The notes: generated by a model not told the origin, from the sequence alone. A stretch of 64,000 bases of DNA from Oscillatoriaceae cyanobacterium Prado104 (GCA_025454405.1 JALOON010000017.1:1-64000), one strand, 5' to 3'. Numbered from the stretch's first letter, positions 53,230 to 63,517 are shown. Program-made: numbers and translations.

Positions 53230-55419
53230 TTACAATCGGATGTATCCAGCTAAGTTAAATTGCTGGCTCATTTGCATACCCCAATCCTTTTCCGTTGGAC
53301 CCGGAGAATAGATGCGTCGAGGACTTAAAACATCATCCCTGATAGTCGTAATGATTTGCCATTGGTAGGTAAATTCATCTTCGTATTCAAACTCAAAATA
53401 GTCGGACTCATTTTTGGAAAAAAACTTGTATCGCTTCTCCATTTCCAAGTCCGCTGCGGTACGGAGAGCTACCTCTAACTCTTTAATCTTATTTTTCTGA
53501 AAATCTAAGCTCCCAGTACTGAGAACAACAACCTGACGAGCTTTCATATTAGGAGATAACAGAAGCACGCTTTTTTTGGTATAGGATGGTCCAAGCTTGA
53601 GATCTGGTGTTCTTTGAAATTGAACATATACAAAATACTTGAAAATAGGGTATTCTTCTGTCGTTTTTATCGTCAATGATTGGGGAAGCTGTTTGTCTGC
53701 TGTAAAAGTTAATAATTCCGAAGTGCCTTCCAAGCTTACATAGGCTTTTATAGCAACAGGCGTTTCGGGCGTAGCTTCTGATTTAGAATCAGAAGCTTCT
53801 AACTCTGAATCAGGGTTAGGGCTTGACCAAGTTAAGGATGAAATGTGAACTTGCAAGGTCTTCTCACGCGGCAAAAACTCATCGTAAGCAATCAGGAAAC
53901 CTTGAGCCGTTTTCCAGGATGTCACCCACTCCTTCCTGTCAAGAGAGACATAAGTAATTTGGTACTGAAGCTGGTATTGTTGTGAAGAACGTATTAGAAA
54001 TTTCCAATCTTCTTCAGGTTTATCCTTCGTCAGGCTAAAGATACCCTGTAAAACCAAATTTCTGGAGTCATCTCGATATTCCACTTGAACTATAACAGAA
54101 CGGTATGCTGACCAAGGGAAACTATTGAGACTGCCTATGTGAACAGTCTGAATCCTGTAGAGTTGGCACGGGTTGAGTACCCAGCGATCGTTTGTTGTTA
54201 CTTCAGGCAGCGATTCGATCGCTGACCATTGGTTCCCATCCACTATTTTGAAGATGACTTGATAGTTGATGGTTACATCCCTTTGCATTGACCCATCCCA
54301 CTTTTTAATGCTTGGCCAGGATGCGGTTTGTGAGCCGATCGCCGTAAATAATAATGTTTGTAATTGATCTCCGTACTTTAAAGTCACATTAATCTGCGCG
54401 ATCCTGTCAGTCTCAAAATTTTCATAGCACAGCACTTCAATCTTGCGGTTCTTGAAGTAGGTATCATCAAGGGATATTTCTTGAACATAAGGTGCGAGGG
54501 CTTGAGGCGTTACTGGCCATCCCAAGCCGATCCCTTGTGGAAAGGTGCGACGCTGTACTGCTAGACGGGTCGTCATCGTTAAGTTGAGCGATCGCTTTTG
54601 AACTTGCTGCACATTAACCGTGACGTAGCGGAATCCAAACCGTAGAGGAGCCTCCACTCCGGGATTAATCGGTTCGATCGCTGGCTCAAAAAATTGACTC
54701 AGTAGCATCTGCTGGATTTCTTGCAAAGCTACGTTCCTGGCAGCTTCCTTACTTTGATCGGTTTCATAATTTTCTAGTGTCACCCTGATGTACTTGTTCT
54801 CTTCCAGGGTTTCAATCACATTTTCGATATCTACGCTGAAGAGAACAAAGCCTGCCTGAAAGCGCTGTTCCAGGTAAGTCTGCACCCGATCCCATTCAGC
54901 CTCAATTTGGAACTTATAAGCCGGTCGGATGGCCTCGTAATCTAGGCTATAGGCAATACCAAGGGGCGGTTTCCCATTTTTGAGGGTCTTTTCCAGCAGG
55001 GAGACTTCCTCAGGAGTCAATTCGACCGTAAACGTAGCCTGACTGTTGCCCAGCAGAGCGGGTTGAACAGATTGAGTACGGTTGAGAATCATTAGCTTAA
55101 CCTTGCCACCCATCCAGAGAGGTGGAGACAGAGTAGGAAGATCAGAGAGTTGTTTTTGCGTTTTTAGGTTAGTTTGAATCTGTTGCTTGGTTTCATTGGA
55201 CAGGCTTAAATCAACGGTGAAGATAAACAGCCCTCCCCTTGGTCCTTCTTCGCTGGCTCCAGCACGGTATTTAATCAGTTGAAACTGAAGTTTGCTATTG
55301 ATTTGAGTAACCCTGGGCACAAGCGGTAGATAGTACCAATGCAACGGGTTCAGAGAGTCAGGATAAAGCGTGTAATGATCTGAACCAATCTGAATACTAA
55401 GAGTTTCAAAACTAAGCAT
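53230..55419 (-). CDS. Unrecognised beta-rich protein, family member B (729 aa)
   Basis: Paralogue of the gene at 51231. The ATG at 55419 follows GGAAGGAACC. N-terminal signature: YTLYPDSLNPLHWYYLPLVP, FQLIKYR, GGLFIFTVDLSLS. Core module: FTVELTPEEVSLLEKTLKNG then KPPLGIAYSLDYEAIRPAYK (about 150-195), followed by EWDRVQTYLEQRF. The C-terminal half consists of three to four beta modules of 90-110 residues (SAYRSVIVQVEYRDDSRNLV, WKFLIRSSQQYQLQYQITY). Soluble, acidic, no signal peptide. 13 bp before the start of member A; 200 bp after member C. Function unknown; a multidomain scaffold or sugar/lipid-binding protein is possible, without direct evidence. Confidence 0.78.
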   Translation of the reverse strand: MLSFETLSIQIGSDHYTLYPDSLNPLHWYYLPLVPRVTQINSKLQFQLIKYRAGASEEGPRGGLFIFTVDLSLSNETKQQIQTNLKTQKQLSDLPTLSPPLWMGGKVKLMILNRTQSVQPALLGNSQATFTVELTPEEVSLLEKTLKNGKPPLGIAYSLDYEAIRPAYKFQIEAEWDRVQTYLEQRFQAGFVLFSVDIENVIETLEENKYIRVTLENYETDQSKEAARNVALQEIQQMLLSQFFEPAIEPINPGVEAPLRFGFRYVTVNVQQVQKRSLNLTMTTRLAVQRRTFPQGIGLGWPVTPQALAPYVQEISLDDTYFKNRKIEVLCYENFETDRIAQINVTLKYGDQLQTLLFTAIGSQTASWPSIKKWDGSMQRDVTINYQVIFKIVDGNQWSAIESLPEVTTNDRWVLNPCQLYRIQTVHIGSLNSFPWSAYRSVIVQVEYRDDSRNLVLQGIFSLTKDKPEEDWKFLIRSSQQYQLQYQITYVSLDRKEWVTSWKTAQGFLIAYDEFLPREKTLQVHISSLTWSSPNPDSELEASDSKSEATPETPVAIKAYVSLEGTSELLTFTADKQLPQSLTIKTTEEYPIFKYFVYVQFQRTPDLKLGPSYTKKSVLLLSPNMKARQVVVLSTGSLDFQKNKIKELEVALRTAADLEMEKRYKFFSKNESDYFEFEYEDEFTYQWQIITTIRDDVLSPRRIYSPGPTEKDWGMQMSQQFNLAGYIRL

Positions 55420-55619
55420 GGTTCCTTCCAGAGATAGAAAGGGGATAGAGCAGATAGCTAGTAAGCCATATCCCCAGATTTTGGATTAGGCTGGAAACGG
55501 GATCGAAGAGTCCTCAGTAGCTGGGCGTTTCGCTCAACTAGATGCTTCAATTTCAACGCGGACTGCTGTGTTAAGAAACAGGCCTGTCCCGCTCCTTAGT
55601 TCCTTAAAGATCAGTCTTC

Positions 55620-58412
55620 TTAACTGAGCTTCCTATTAACATCAGGAAACAACAGGACAGTTGGTTTTTCAGTTTCAGTCCAATCGTTGGTAGTTTGACC
55701 GGGGATGTAGGTGGTGGTTCCATCCTTCTTTATCAATTCCAGGCGATATTGGAATTTATCGCTTGGTTTGTCTAGAACAGCACTAAACTTGTAGACAGGG
55801 TCGGTTGCAGAGGTAAAGTCATACGAGCCTGTTTGGTCTTTATACTTCACGTACAACGAAACGGCATCACACTTAGTGAAGTCAATCTTTGTTGGATTAA
55901 ACTGAATGATTCGCTCAACTGGAGGTTTCAAGTTATCATTAACCTCCAAAAACAACTTGACCTCTGTTGCTTCAGTTTCAGTCCAATCGTTGGTAGTTTG
56001 ACCGGGGATGTAGATGGTGGTTCCATCCTTCTTTCTCAATCTCAGGCGATATTGGAATTTATCGCTTGGTTTGTCTAGAACAGCACTAAACTTGTAAACA
56101 GGGTTGGTTGCAGAGGTAAAGTCATACGAGCCTGTTTGGTCTTTATACTTCACATTCAACGAAACGGCATTACACTTAGTGAAGTCAATGTCTGTCGGAT
56201 TAAACTGAACAACTCTAATACTAGCCGGACCAACAGGAACAAAATTTGACTTCCCATCATCCCCTGAAATATCCTTCATCTGACCCTGATCCCGCATTTT
56301 ACCGCTATAAGTCAGGTGTCCTACATTAGCTCCGCTAGCATCTAAAACAACTGGCACATTCCAACTTTGGTCCTCCTCCTTAGAGAAGGTAAAATCCTTC
56401 GTCATCTGGAAATTGAGCGCCGTCGTCGCGATCGCATAATTGGCCGTAATCCCAATAAAATCGACAATGCCGCTTATCTTCGGCATGAACGTATATGTAT
56501 TCATGCCTGAAAATGGATCGTCAACGGGGATCAGGATTTTGCCGGTTTGATTGACCGATGTCAAACCTGTTTGCGGCAAAATAATCGTCTGTCCGGTCTT
56601 CAGGTAAAAGGTTGACTTGTATTTAACGTGTTGGAGCCGCTTCGCCCCAATCGGTTTAGGCTCGAAGGCAACTGCATCATTTGCATTTAATTGGTAGAAG
56701 TACCGTTGCGGACTCACCTTCTGAGCCTCGTCTTCGTACTCAATATCAAACCGAACGCTTTGAACAATATCCCAGTTGACCAAGTTCCGTCCGTCGGCTT
56801 CGACTTGCAGCACTTCATCAACCACAGCCAGGGTCAGCACTGGATCGTCGGTGTAGTAACAGGGGCTTTGATAGTGGATGGTGCTACCTTTGTAGTTGAC
56901 TTGATAGCTGTAGAGGTAGGTATTGATCCCCTTTCCAGCGCTATCTTTTGCCTTCGGCCAGGCAATCTTGTCAGAGATGACCTTGCTGTCTTTGTTAAAC
57001 GCTATTTCTTTAACCACAAGGTCATACTGAGTGGGGTCAAAAGCTTGTAACGCACCAGACTCATCTTTTTTGATTTTGTTATCTGCAATTTCCTGTTTGA
57101 TGCGTGCCATGCCAGGGCCATAGTAGAGCTTCACTTCACAGGAAAAGATGCCCAAGCTGTCATAATCAGTGTTCGCTGAAACCTGAACCTCTTGATTTTG
57201 GAAGAAGGGATCTTGCGTGTTGATTTCCTGGAAATAGTTATCCAAAGAATCACCAGGAGCAAGAATGGATTTGATCGTGGGCAGTTGCATGGGAAGCGTC
57301 ATGGCGAAGACGATCGAGCTACTTTCACTCCAGACTCTAGTGAAATCGTTAATAGCCGACAATTGATTACTGAAATGGTCTACCTTGTCCTGCCCTTCCG
57401 TCAGAGTGGTGGTATCCAGGGTCAGTTTGGAGTTCAGGATATCCTGCAACTGCTTGTTTCCCCACTCTTCCAAACCTGTACGCAACTTAGCGATCTCATC
57501 TTTGGTCGTCTTATCGATGATAGACCCCATTTCCACGGTTACTGCTGAATTCTCCTTAAAGAAATCCTCTTGCGTCTTGTCGATTTTATCCTGGCTGCCC
57601 CAGGTATCCCGAGTAACATCCCGTGTAAATTTTGCAGTATTTGTACTCTTGTATGTAACCGTTACGGTAGCGGGCGGTAAGCGGGCTTCAAAATTAGGGG
57701 AGTAGGTCACTACCACAGTACCAGCTTGTCCTTCTTTCATGACCTGTTCAAACAGAGTTGCACCCTGTGTGCTTAGCTCGACTGTAAATACAGTCGAGTG
57801 GTCACCTTGCAAATTGGGAGAGGCTGGATTGATGACCTTTTCTACTAGAGTGTTGTTCATCTGCTGAAGATTCAGTTCAGCTTGAGATGAGGCGAAGGTC
57901 ACTGGGCTAAATTTGACACTGTTCTCGTCCGGGAGTAGCTCAAAGTCCTTGGCAGTGGTTTTGGTGCCATTTTTGTAGTCCTGGACTAGGGCATCGGCTT
58001 CTTTGGGGGAATACCCCAGTTTCTTCCGCAGGGCCTCATAGTTTACCTGGTCATTGTTATTTGCTGCTACGCACATTGCTAGTGTATTTTCAGCCCGTTG
58101 TTTCATGGCTATGACAATAGGACTGTCTGGACTGAGCAGCTTTTTCACTGCTTGGGTCTTCAATGCGGGATTCTCGAGTTCGGAATAGTCAAGGGAAACG
58201 GAAAAAACGCAGAATCCGCCTTTAGCATCAGATACGTCGCCCCGATACTTAATGAAACGGAAGCGGGGTTTACCGTTGTCCATAACAAAGGATGGATTAT
58301 TGGGCAAGACATAGAACAAATTCGGGTCTTTATCATCCTTGTAGAAGGTGTATTGCCGCGTGATTTTACCGTCTGTTACTGAAAATAGTTGAGAAGCATA
58401 AAGTGACAGCAT
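55620..58412 (-). CDS. Unrecognised beta-rich protein, family member C (930 aa)
   Basis: The largest paralogue. N-terminal signature: YTFYKDDKDPNLFYVLPNNP, FRFIKYRGD, GGFCVFSVSLDYS. Core module about 210-260: FTVELSTQGATLFEQVMKEG with VVVTYSPNFEARLPPATVTV. It ends in two nearly identical ~97-residue repeats (about 735-832 and 833-925; bases 55960-56240 and 55640-55935), each with FNPTDIDFTKCNAVSLNVKY-like sequence and TTNDWTETE. The DNA repeats are close to identical, so the duplication is recent. ATG at 58412 after CAGGAG. Soluble, no signal peptide. A 200 bp gap before member B may hold an extra promoter. Function unknown. Confidence 0.78.
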   Translation of the reverse strand: MLSLYASQLFSVTDGKITRQYTFYKDDKDPNLFYVLPNNPSFVMDNGKPRFRFIKYRGDVSDAKGGFCVFSVSLDYSELENPALKTQAVKKLLSPDSPIVIAMKQRAENTLAMCVAANNNDQVNYEALRKKLGYSPKEADALVQDYKNGTKTTAKDFELLPDENSVKFSPVTFASSQAELNLQQMNNTLVEKVINPASPNLQGDHSTVFTVELSTQGATLFEQVMKEGQAGTVVVTYSPNFEARLPPATVTVTYKSTNTAKFTRDVTRDTWGSQDKIDKTQEDFFKENSAVTVEMGSIIDKTTKDEIAKLRTGLEEWGNKQLQDILNSKLTLDTTTLTEGQDKVDHFSNQLSAINDFTRVWSESSSIVFAMTLPMQLPTIKSILAPGDSLDNYFQEINTQDPFFQNQEVQVSANTDYDSLGIFSCEVKLYYGPGMARIKQEIADNKIKKDESGALQAFDPTQYDLVVKEIAFNKDSKVISDKIAWPKAKDSAGKGINTYLYSYQVNYKGSTIHYQSPCYYTDDPVLTLAVVDEVLQVEADGRNLVNWDIVQSVRFDIEYEDEAQKVSPQRYFYQLNANDAVAFEPKPIGAKRLQHVKYKSTFYLKTGQTIILPQTGLTSVNQTGKILIPVDDPFSGMNTYTFMPKISGIVDFIGITANYAIATTALNFQMTKDFTFSKEEDQSWNVPVVLDASGANVGHLTYSGKMRDQGQMKDISGDDGKSNFVPVGPASIRVVQFNPTDIDFTKCNAVSLNVKYKDQTGSYDFTSATNPVYKFSAVLDKPSDKFQYRLRLRKKDGTTIYIPGQTTNDWTETEATEVKLFLEVNDNLKPPVERIIQFNPTKIDFTKCDAVSLYVKYKDQTGSYDFTSATDPVYKFSAVLDKPSDKFQYRLELIKKDGTTTYIPGQTTNDWTETEKPTVLLFPDVNRKLS

Positions 58413-58469
58413 GGTGGTGAATTTCTCCTGTTTATGTATTGAAAATTACGTGAATCAAAACCTCAATTC

Positions 58470-60047
58470 CTAGCTAGTCTGTTGGAGGACTAAATTAGGG
58501 TTTGTTGTCCCGATCTGACTTTGATTGACTGATTTTCCAGAAGCAAGCATGACACTCCAGGACCACTGAATGGAGCCACCCAGATCAGGACTACGGGTAA
58601 CCGCGAACCAACGTTTGATCCATTTCTCGTCACTGGCACTAAACCGAATAGTTCGTTGCTCGCGGACACCATCGGACGTAGGCAGGTAGCTGACCTGAAT
58701 ATTTGCATTTTTGGCAGCTTTTGCTTTAAAGGCCGAACCATCTACTACAATCTGGACGACACCAAGCATATCTGGTGTCAAAGCCAACTCAGAGCCAGAT
58801 ATAGGAACTTGTCGGACAAAACTTGAACCAAAGTTGAAAAGGGTTTCTATGATTAATGCACCAGTGGCGGAGAACGGCAAAGTAATTGGGGCAAAGTCTG
58901 GACCTTGCAAAGTTTGCGTTTGTCCACCACCCGTAATATCAATTGATCGGGCAATAGAGTTGTCGTTAAAATCATGAAAATCTTCAGGTTGAAAACTAAG
59001 TCGTACTACAGTTCCAGTGGACGGTTGTCCTGTACCAAAGCCAGAATCCGGCGTATCAGGTACTGTCGTATCAAGTACTTTCCGGTCTGGTGAGGGAATG
59101 GGAACAAGGGCATCTTTAATGTGCGTCGTACCGTTAATATTTTGGAGCCAGGTTCCCACATCGGCAGTACTTTCGATGGCATAGGTTCTGGGTTCAGTTT
59201 TTTCATAGGACTGGTCAATCTGAGACTTGTCTGGGACGACATCTTGAGCGATCACCTCCCTGACTTTCTGATAGAGCAGATCGGTAACTTTTTCTTTAAC
59301 TATTTGATCGACTTCTTGGCGTAACGCTTCTGGCACATTCGAGCTATTTTCATGGGAAAAAAGCAAGCGACCAGAATTTAAAGATTTCTCAATCTGAGCC
59401 TGACAATCTTCTCGCTTAACTTCTTGTTTTGCTGGGTTCTCTCGATCGGAACCTCCAAACCATCCAAATCTTTTTTTCTTCTCTTTTTCCGGTACCAAGA
59501 CTTTAATATCTTCGGCTAGGTCACCATAAATGCGTGCTTTGATATAGGCTTTTACCATTAGCAAACCAGTGTAGGTCACCATCAGATGACCAGTATCACC
59601 GTTAAATGCCGGAAGTGCGTTACCTTTTTCTTTCGCTGTGATGGTCTCTTGTAGGCTGGCTTGGAAGGGTTCGGTGGCTGAGGCAAGAATAGGTTTGAGA
59701 GCCTGAACGATTTGAGATCCATCTCCAATGGTTAGATGCACTTGAGGTTGGTTCAGCATACCGACTGATAAAGTGATGCGATCGGCTGAAATATTTTTCT
59801 CAGCGGCGATTCTAGAGATTAGCTGGTTTCGTTCTGTTTCATTAGCAGCCCAGCGCGTTTTCAGTCGTATATTCGCCCCATCACGGCTAACTTCTATTTC
59901 AACATCAGGTTCATCATTAAGGTTTCGTTGGGGTTGTGGAGAACCCGGAATGTAGAAGTAGCTCTTCTCTTTAGAGTCGGCATCCTGATAGATAAAGATA
60001 CCCCTGACTGTAAAACCTTCTAAACCATCTGGAACTTTAATAGTCAT
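58470..60047 (-). CDS. Unrecognised protein with shared core module, member D (525 aa)
   Basis: The ATG at 60047 follows TAGGAG. The N-terminus (GFTVRGIFIYQDADSKEKSY then FYIPGSPQPQRNLNDEPDVE) recalls the YPD-NP-YYLP signature of members A-C. The middle holds a weaker form of their core module: GDTGHLMVTYTGLLMVKAYI plus KARIYGDLAEDIKVLV (about 160-195). A charged helical stretch follows (AEDCQ region to QDVVPDKSQIDQ, about 200-285), then a beta-rich C-terminal half (SIDITGGGQTQTLQGPDFAP). No signal peptide. It is 19 bp downstream of member E and 58 bp upstream of member C. Homology to A-C is my reading by eye. Confidence 0.72.
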   Translation of the reverse strand: MTIKVPDGLEGFTVRGIFIYQDADSKEKSYFYIPGSPQPQRNLNDEPDVEIEVSRDGANIRLKTRWAANETERNQLISRIAAEKNISADRITLSVGMLNQPQVHLTIGDGSQIVQALKPILASATEPFQASLQETITAKEKGNALPAFNGDTGHLMVTYTGLLMVKAYIKARIYGDLAEDIKVLVPEKEKKKRFGWFGGSDRENPAKQEVKREDCQAQIEKSLNSGRLLFSHENSSNVPEALRQEVDQIVKEKVTDLLYQKVREVIAQDVVPDKSQIDQSYEKTEPRTYAIESTADVGTWLQNINGTTHIKDALVPIPSPDRKVLDTTVPDTPDSGFGTGQPSTGTVVRLSFQPEDFHDFNDNSIARSIDITGGGQTQTLQGPDFAPITLPFSATGALIIETLFNFGSSFVRQVPISGSELALTPDMLGVVQIVVDGSAFKAKAAKNANIQVSYLPTSDGVREQRTIRFSASDEKWIKRWFAVTRSPDLGGSIQWSWSVMLASGKSVNQSQIGTTNPNLVLQQTS

Positions 60048-60065
60048 TGTTTTCTCCTAGCATCT

Positions 60066-62063
60066 TTATGGATTGAGTTGCAGGGACTGAAAGGGAGCAA
60101 TATAATCAGACCATTGGCTTTGTCCTTGCCGCCGATACCGAAATCGATATTGAAAAAGAGAATATGAGTTGTAAATTAATGTTCTTTTAGTAGTGTCTGA
60201 CGTAAACCATAAAGTTTGGTTATTAGAATCATTGTCATCACCCTCTCGCTGAAACTCATAAATTACAGGATTATTTTGGCTGGGAGTGCAATTTATCTCG
60301 ACATTTTGTAGTCCAAACTCTCGAAAGTTGTAGGGTGTGAGCATGGTACCTTTAGCTGGCAATAAAATTTTGAGAGCGCTATAACCAACGTCAACCACGG
60401 AATGTACTTCAAAATTCAATGTCGCATTCTCTGCGTCTTTAGGCATTGCTAAAGATATAGTCTGCTGTTTACTACTTAAATTAAATGGAACTTCGCCACC
60501 TGACCATTTGAGAGTACCTTGTACTACCCCTTGATTAAGCAGTTCTTTTGAGGCTTCCACTGGAATAAATCCTACAGGGAAGTCGTTGGGATCTAAATAA
60601 AGAAAATCGTTATCGAAATTAGTTACTATGTGTGGCTTTGATTTGCTCTGGAGATCTTGGTTCTGACCATTCAGCCGAACGTGAGTAGTATAGTTATATT
60701 CGTATGAATTACCTGTTTTAGGTGGAAATTTTAGATCGATATGTTCTGGGTCACCCGTCTCCGGTAATAGTACATACCGATCGAGATCCGGACTATTCAA
60801 TATTTTTACCCCTAAAGCATCAACCCCTTGCCGGGGTGAAGGGATATTAACAGCGACCTGCACTCGCACCTTACCATCTAATAATGCTGGAACCGTATCT
60901 TCCTGAACGATTTGCTGACCCAGCTTCATTGCCCGCTCAAGTTGTTGGCTGGCTTCAACCATATCCAAGGGGAGCCAGTACATGCGACCAGTAGTTACAG
61001 GCACACCTAGCATCCAAAATTTTGACCACTCTACCCTGATGTTGTCTAAAGTGCTTTGCGCCTTCTCAAGGTGTTCTGGGTCTTCTAACTTGACATAGAA
61101 ACCAGAATCCCAAGAGGGTGAAGGAGCAAGATTACCGAAATAAATTAGAACTCTGTCAGCCATAGCCTCAGCAAAGTCTTGCTGAGAATAGGTTCCATTA
61201 CACTCAACTTTCTCCAATCCCATTTCTTCTGTTTTTGTTCTGGAGAAAAAATTTACAATGCTCTGTCTAGCTATTAATCCATTTCGGCTGGTTAGCTCAG
61301 TTCTTAACTTCTTTAAAAGATTTATTGGGTTTAAGCGAACGTTAGCGGGAACACGGGGAGACACGCCAATGGCAAGAACTTCAGCAACAGTTTTCAACAT
61401 CAACGTACCGCCTTGAACCAAGGCGGACTTAAGGAATGTCGCTGTCTGCTGCGAAAGTTGCGTTGTGATACGTCCTGTGCTGAGCCCGTTCCAACACAAG
61501 AACATAGGTTCGATTTTCTCTGGTAACCCTTCTGCGCCCTGAAGTTGAATATGTAAATAGCCCCAGACAAAGTTGGGTGTAACTAATCGGGCTCCAGGTT
61601 GAATGGCTCTGATTTTTTCTAGAGCCTCTTCCATATGAAAACGTGGCTCTACCCGAAAATCCAAACACCCATGAGATTCAGGTGGAAAACCTGTTTGACT
61701 ACTACGGATAAGTTGGAGTTTAAAGTCAACCTGACCATCTTGATTGGAGCGAATTTGAAGACAATTGGGAATAGGGATGTAAGTCCCTGTTCCTTCGCCA
61801 AACTGACGCAAAACGAAGCCATTATTCCCTAGAGAAACAGGAGCTTGAAAGTCAGGCAGCCCAAATCTCTCGTATACCTTTACAATGGATTTTGTGTAGA
61901 GAGGAGTACCGTGTTGCCATATTTTTTCTGTCCAAGAAGATTTCAGGGCTGCTAAGATTCCTTGGTAGAAAAGTTCTAGCTTCGGAGCTTTGAGTGCATT
62001 ATTGAGTTGATTATCGAGTTGATTTCCTAGAGTACCTAATAAGTCGCTAATCTTTGTTTGCAT
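60066..62063 (-). CDS. Unrecognised protein with shared core module, member E (665 aa)
   Basis: First gene of the run. ATG at 62063, seven bases after AGAGGG. N-terminal helical region (DLLGTLGNQLDNQLNNALKA), then beta-rich. The core module is weakly visible about 190-260: TTQLSQQTATFLKSALVQGG then TLMLKTVAEVLAIGVSPRVP. Two later beta segments (HVRLNGQNQDLQSKSKPHIV; FRFRYRRQGQSQWSDYIAPF, 19 residues from the end) recall the Y-x-YR/YK strands of members A-C. No signal peptide or membrane segment. Its promoter should lie in 62064-62350, an AT-rich stretch. Function unknown. Confidence 0.7.
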   Translation of the reverse strand: MQTKISDLLGTLGNQLDNQLNNALKAPKLELFYQGILAALKSSWTEKIWQHGTPLYTKSIVKVYERFGLPDFQAPVSLGNNGFVLRQFGEGTGTYIPIPNCLQIRSNQDGQVDFKLQLIRSSQTGFPPESHGCLDFRVEPRFHMEEALEKIRAIQPGARLVTPNFVWGYLHIQLQGAEGLPEKIEPMFLCWNGLSTGRITTQLSQQTATFLKSALVQGGTLMLKTVAEVLAIGVSPRVPANVRLNPINLLKKLRTELTSRNGLIARQSIVNFFSRTKTEEMGLEKVECNGTYSQQDFAEAMADRVLIYFGNLAPSPSWDSGFYVKLEDPEHLEKAQSTLDNIRVEWSKFWMLGVPVTTGRMYWLPLDMVEASQQLERAMKLGQQIVQEDTVPALLDGKVRVQVAVNIPSPRQGVDALGVKILNSPDLDRYVLLPETGDPEHIDLKFPPKTGNSYEYNYTTHVRLNGQNQDLQSKSKPHIVTNFDNDFLYLDPNDFPVGFIPVEASKELLNQGVVQGTLKWSGGEVPFNLSSKQQTISLAMPKDAENATLNFEVHSVVDVGYSALKILLPAKGTMLTPYNFREFGLQNVEINCTPSQNNPVIYEFQREGDDNDSNNQTLWFTSDTTKRTLIYNSYSLFQYRFRYRRQGQSQWSDYIAPFQSLQLNP

Positions 62064-63517
62064 CAAGTTTCCCTCTAATTATATCAAAGTATCTCTCTGG
62101 TGAGCTTTCGGTGCAATTAGTCAATAAATTGTACAATCCCATTATTTGCAGTTATCTATAAAGTGTATTCTGTAGGTTTCATTTTCAAGTTTACTGACTA
62201 TTAATCTAAAAGCAGTTACAAATCCAAGTTTCCATTCAATCCCTATTCCGATCAACCGAAATTAACGAACTTAATAAAAAAAGTTAAACTTCCCCTTATC
62301 AAGGTTATAAACCTGATTCAACAACCATTCTAAACATTGTTAAACCAATCCTAATTTCTCAGTTTTTCCCTTAAAAGTGGTCAATAACCTTAACTTCGGT
62401 ATCTGCGCTAAATTCTGAAGCAGAAAATCCTCGAATCTATTGCGCTTCTCAGAGGTGTAGACTACGGGTAGGGACACGATACCAAAGCCCCTACAGATTG
62501 TATGTGTTCCACTCAATTGAGAACCGCTATATCTAAGCAATCACCCTTCTGTCTTCAATCTCATCAGCAGACATAGACAAGAGGAGAAAAGACGTTATGC
62601 TAAAGCGATCGCTCCTCATTCCAATTGGGATCGATTGTATGTGAACTCGAAGCGAGCGATCGCCTTCCACTAGATCTGAAGAAAGAGCGATCGTTCTACG
62701 CGAGAGCAATCAGGGGTGAAGCATTGACAACCCAGTTTCTAGTCACGCACTAATTCCTCATCGGCGATCGCCTCCAGATCGGTTAACTGCCATCGTTTAA
62801 CTGAGCGATCGCATCTGATATTGATATAGTTCGTTACCGCATCAAGCCAATACCCCTTCGCTGACTAGCGGGGACTAACTTGCTTAAATTCGGCAAAAAT
62901 TCTTAACTTCTCTATCCCAAAATTATGATAAGATAAAAATAAACATGGTGCCTCTACTCCAGTCAGTCTTCCCACCTTAACTTCCCTTAACAATCCGGAC
63001 AAATATCATCTCTCCTTTGTAACTATCTATTAAGATTAGACTTCTTAAAAAAAACCTTGGATGGGTGAAGCACTCAAATAAAAACTTTGTCGATCGGTCT
63101 ATAACCCCAGATACTTCGCCTTTAAAGATTTTAACAACTGACTTTGGCAAGAAGTCTATTCACATACCGAGATTTGATTCATTATCGCCTTACTAGCAAC
63201 AGCGATCGCACTCCCGCAAAAGATGGTTGATGAAGGAGCGATTGCCTGCGGCACGCTGCGAGATCGCACTCATTGAGCAGTTATCTCCAGAGCAGCGATC
63301 GACCTAAAAAAACAGAATTCCAAGCAACAAAAAAAGCGATCGCTCTCGATAACTGATGAAAAAAGCGATCGCACTTGAAGAGAGATAGTCAGTAACTTTC
63401 CCTGACTCCAGAGCAAATTGACTCAGAAACTCCAAATGACTGATTTTTTCCCAATGTCCTGATGCACTATTTTAGCTGTACCGCGCCACTAGCTTTAGAA
63501 AAAGGGGGCTTTACGCA
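62064..63517. other. 1.45 kb non-coding stretch, HIP1-rich in its second half
   Basis: No convincing gene. 62064-62350 is AT-rich and should hold the promoter of the seven-gene run. Bases 62590-62830 and 63200-63380 hold many GCGATCGC and GAGCGATCG units (at least eight), far denser than in the run to the left. Most candidate frames are short and broken. A 66-codon minus-strand frame at 62340-62540 has no recognisable features. Confidence 0.6.

Noticed and set aside
62340-62540. Minus-strand 66-codon frame in the spacer before the seven-gene run
   Set aside because: No ribosome binding site, motif or compositional sign of coding; surrounded by non-coding sequence.
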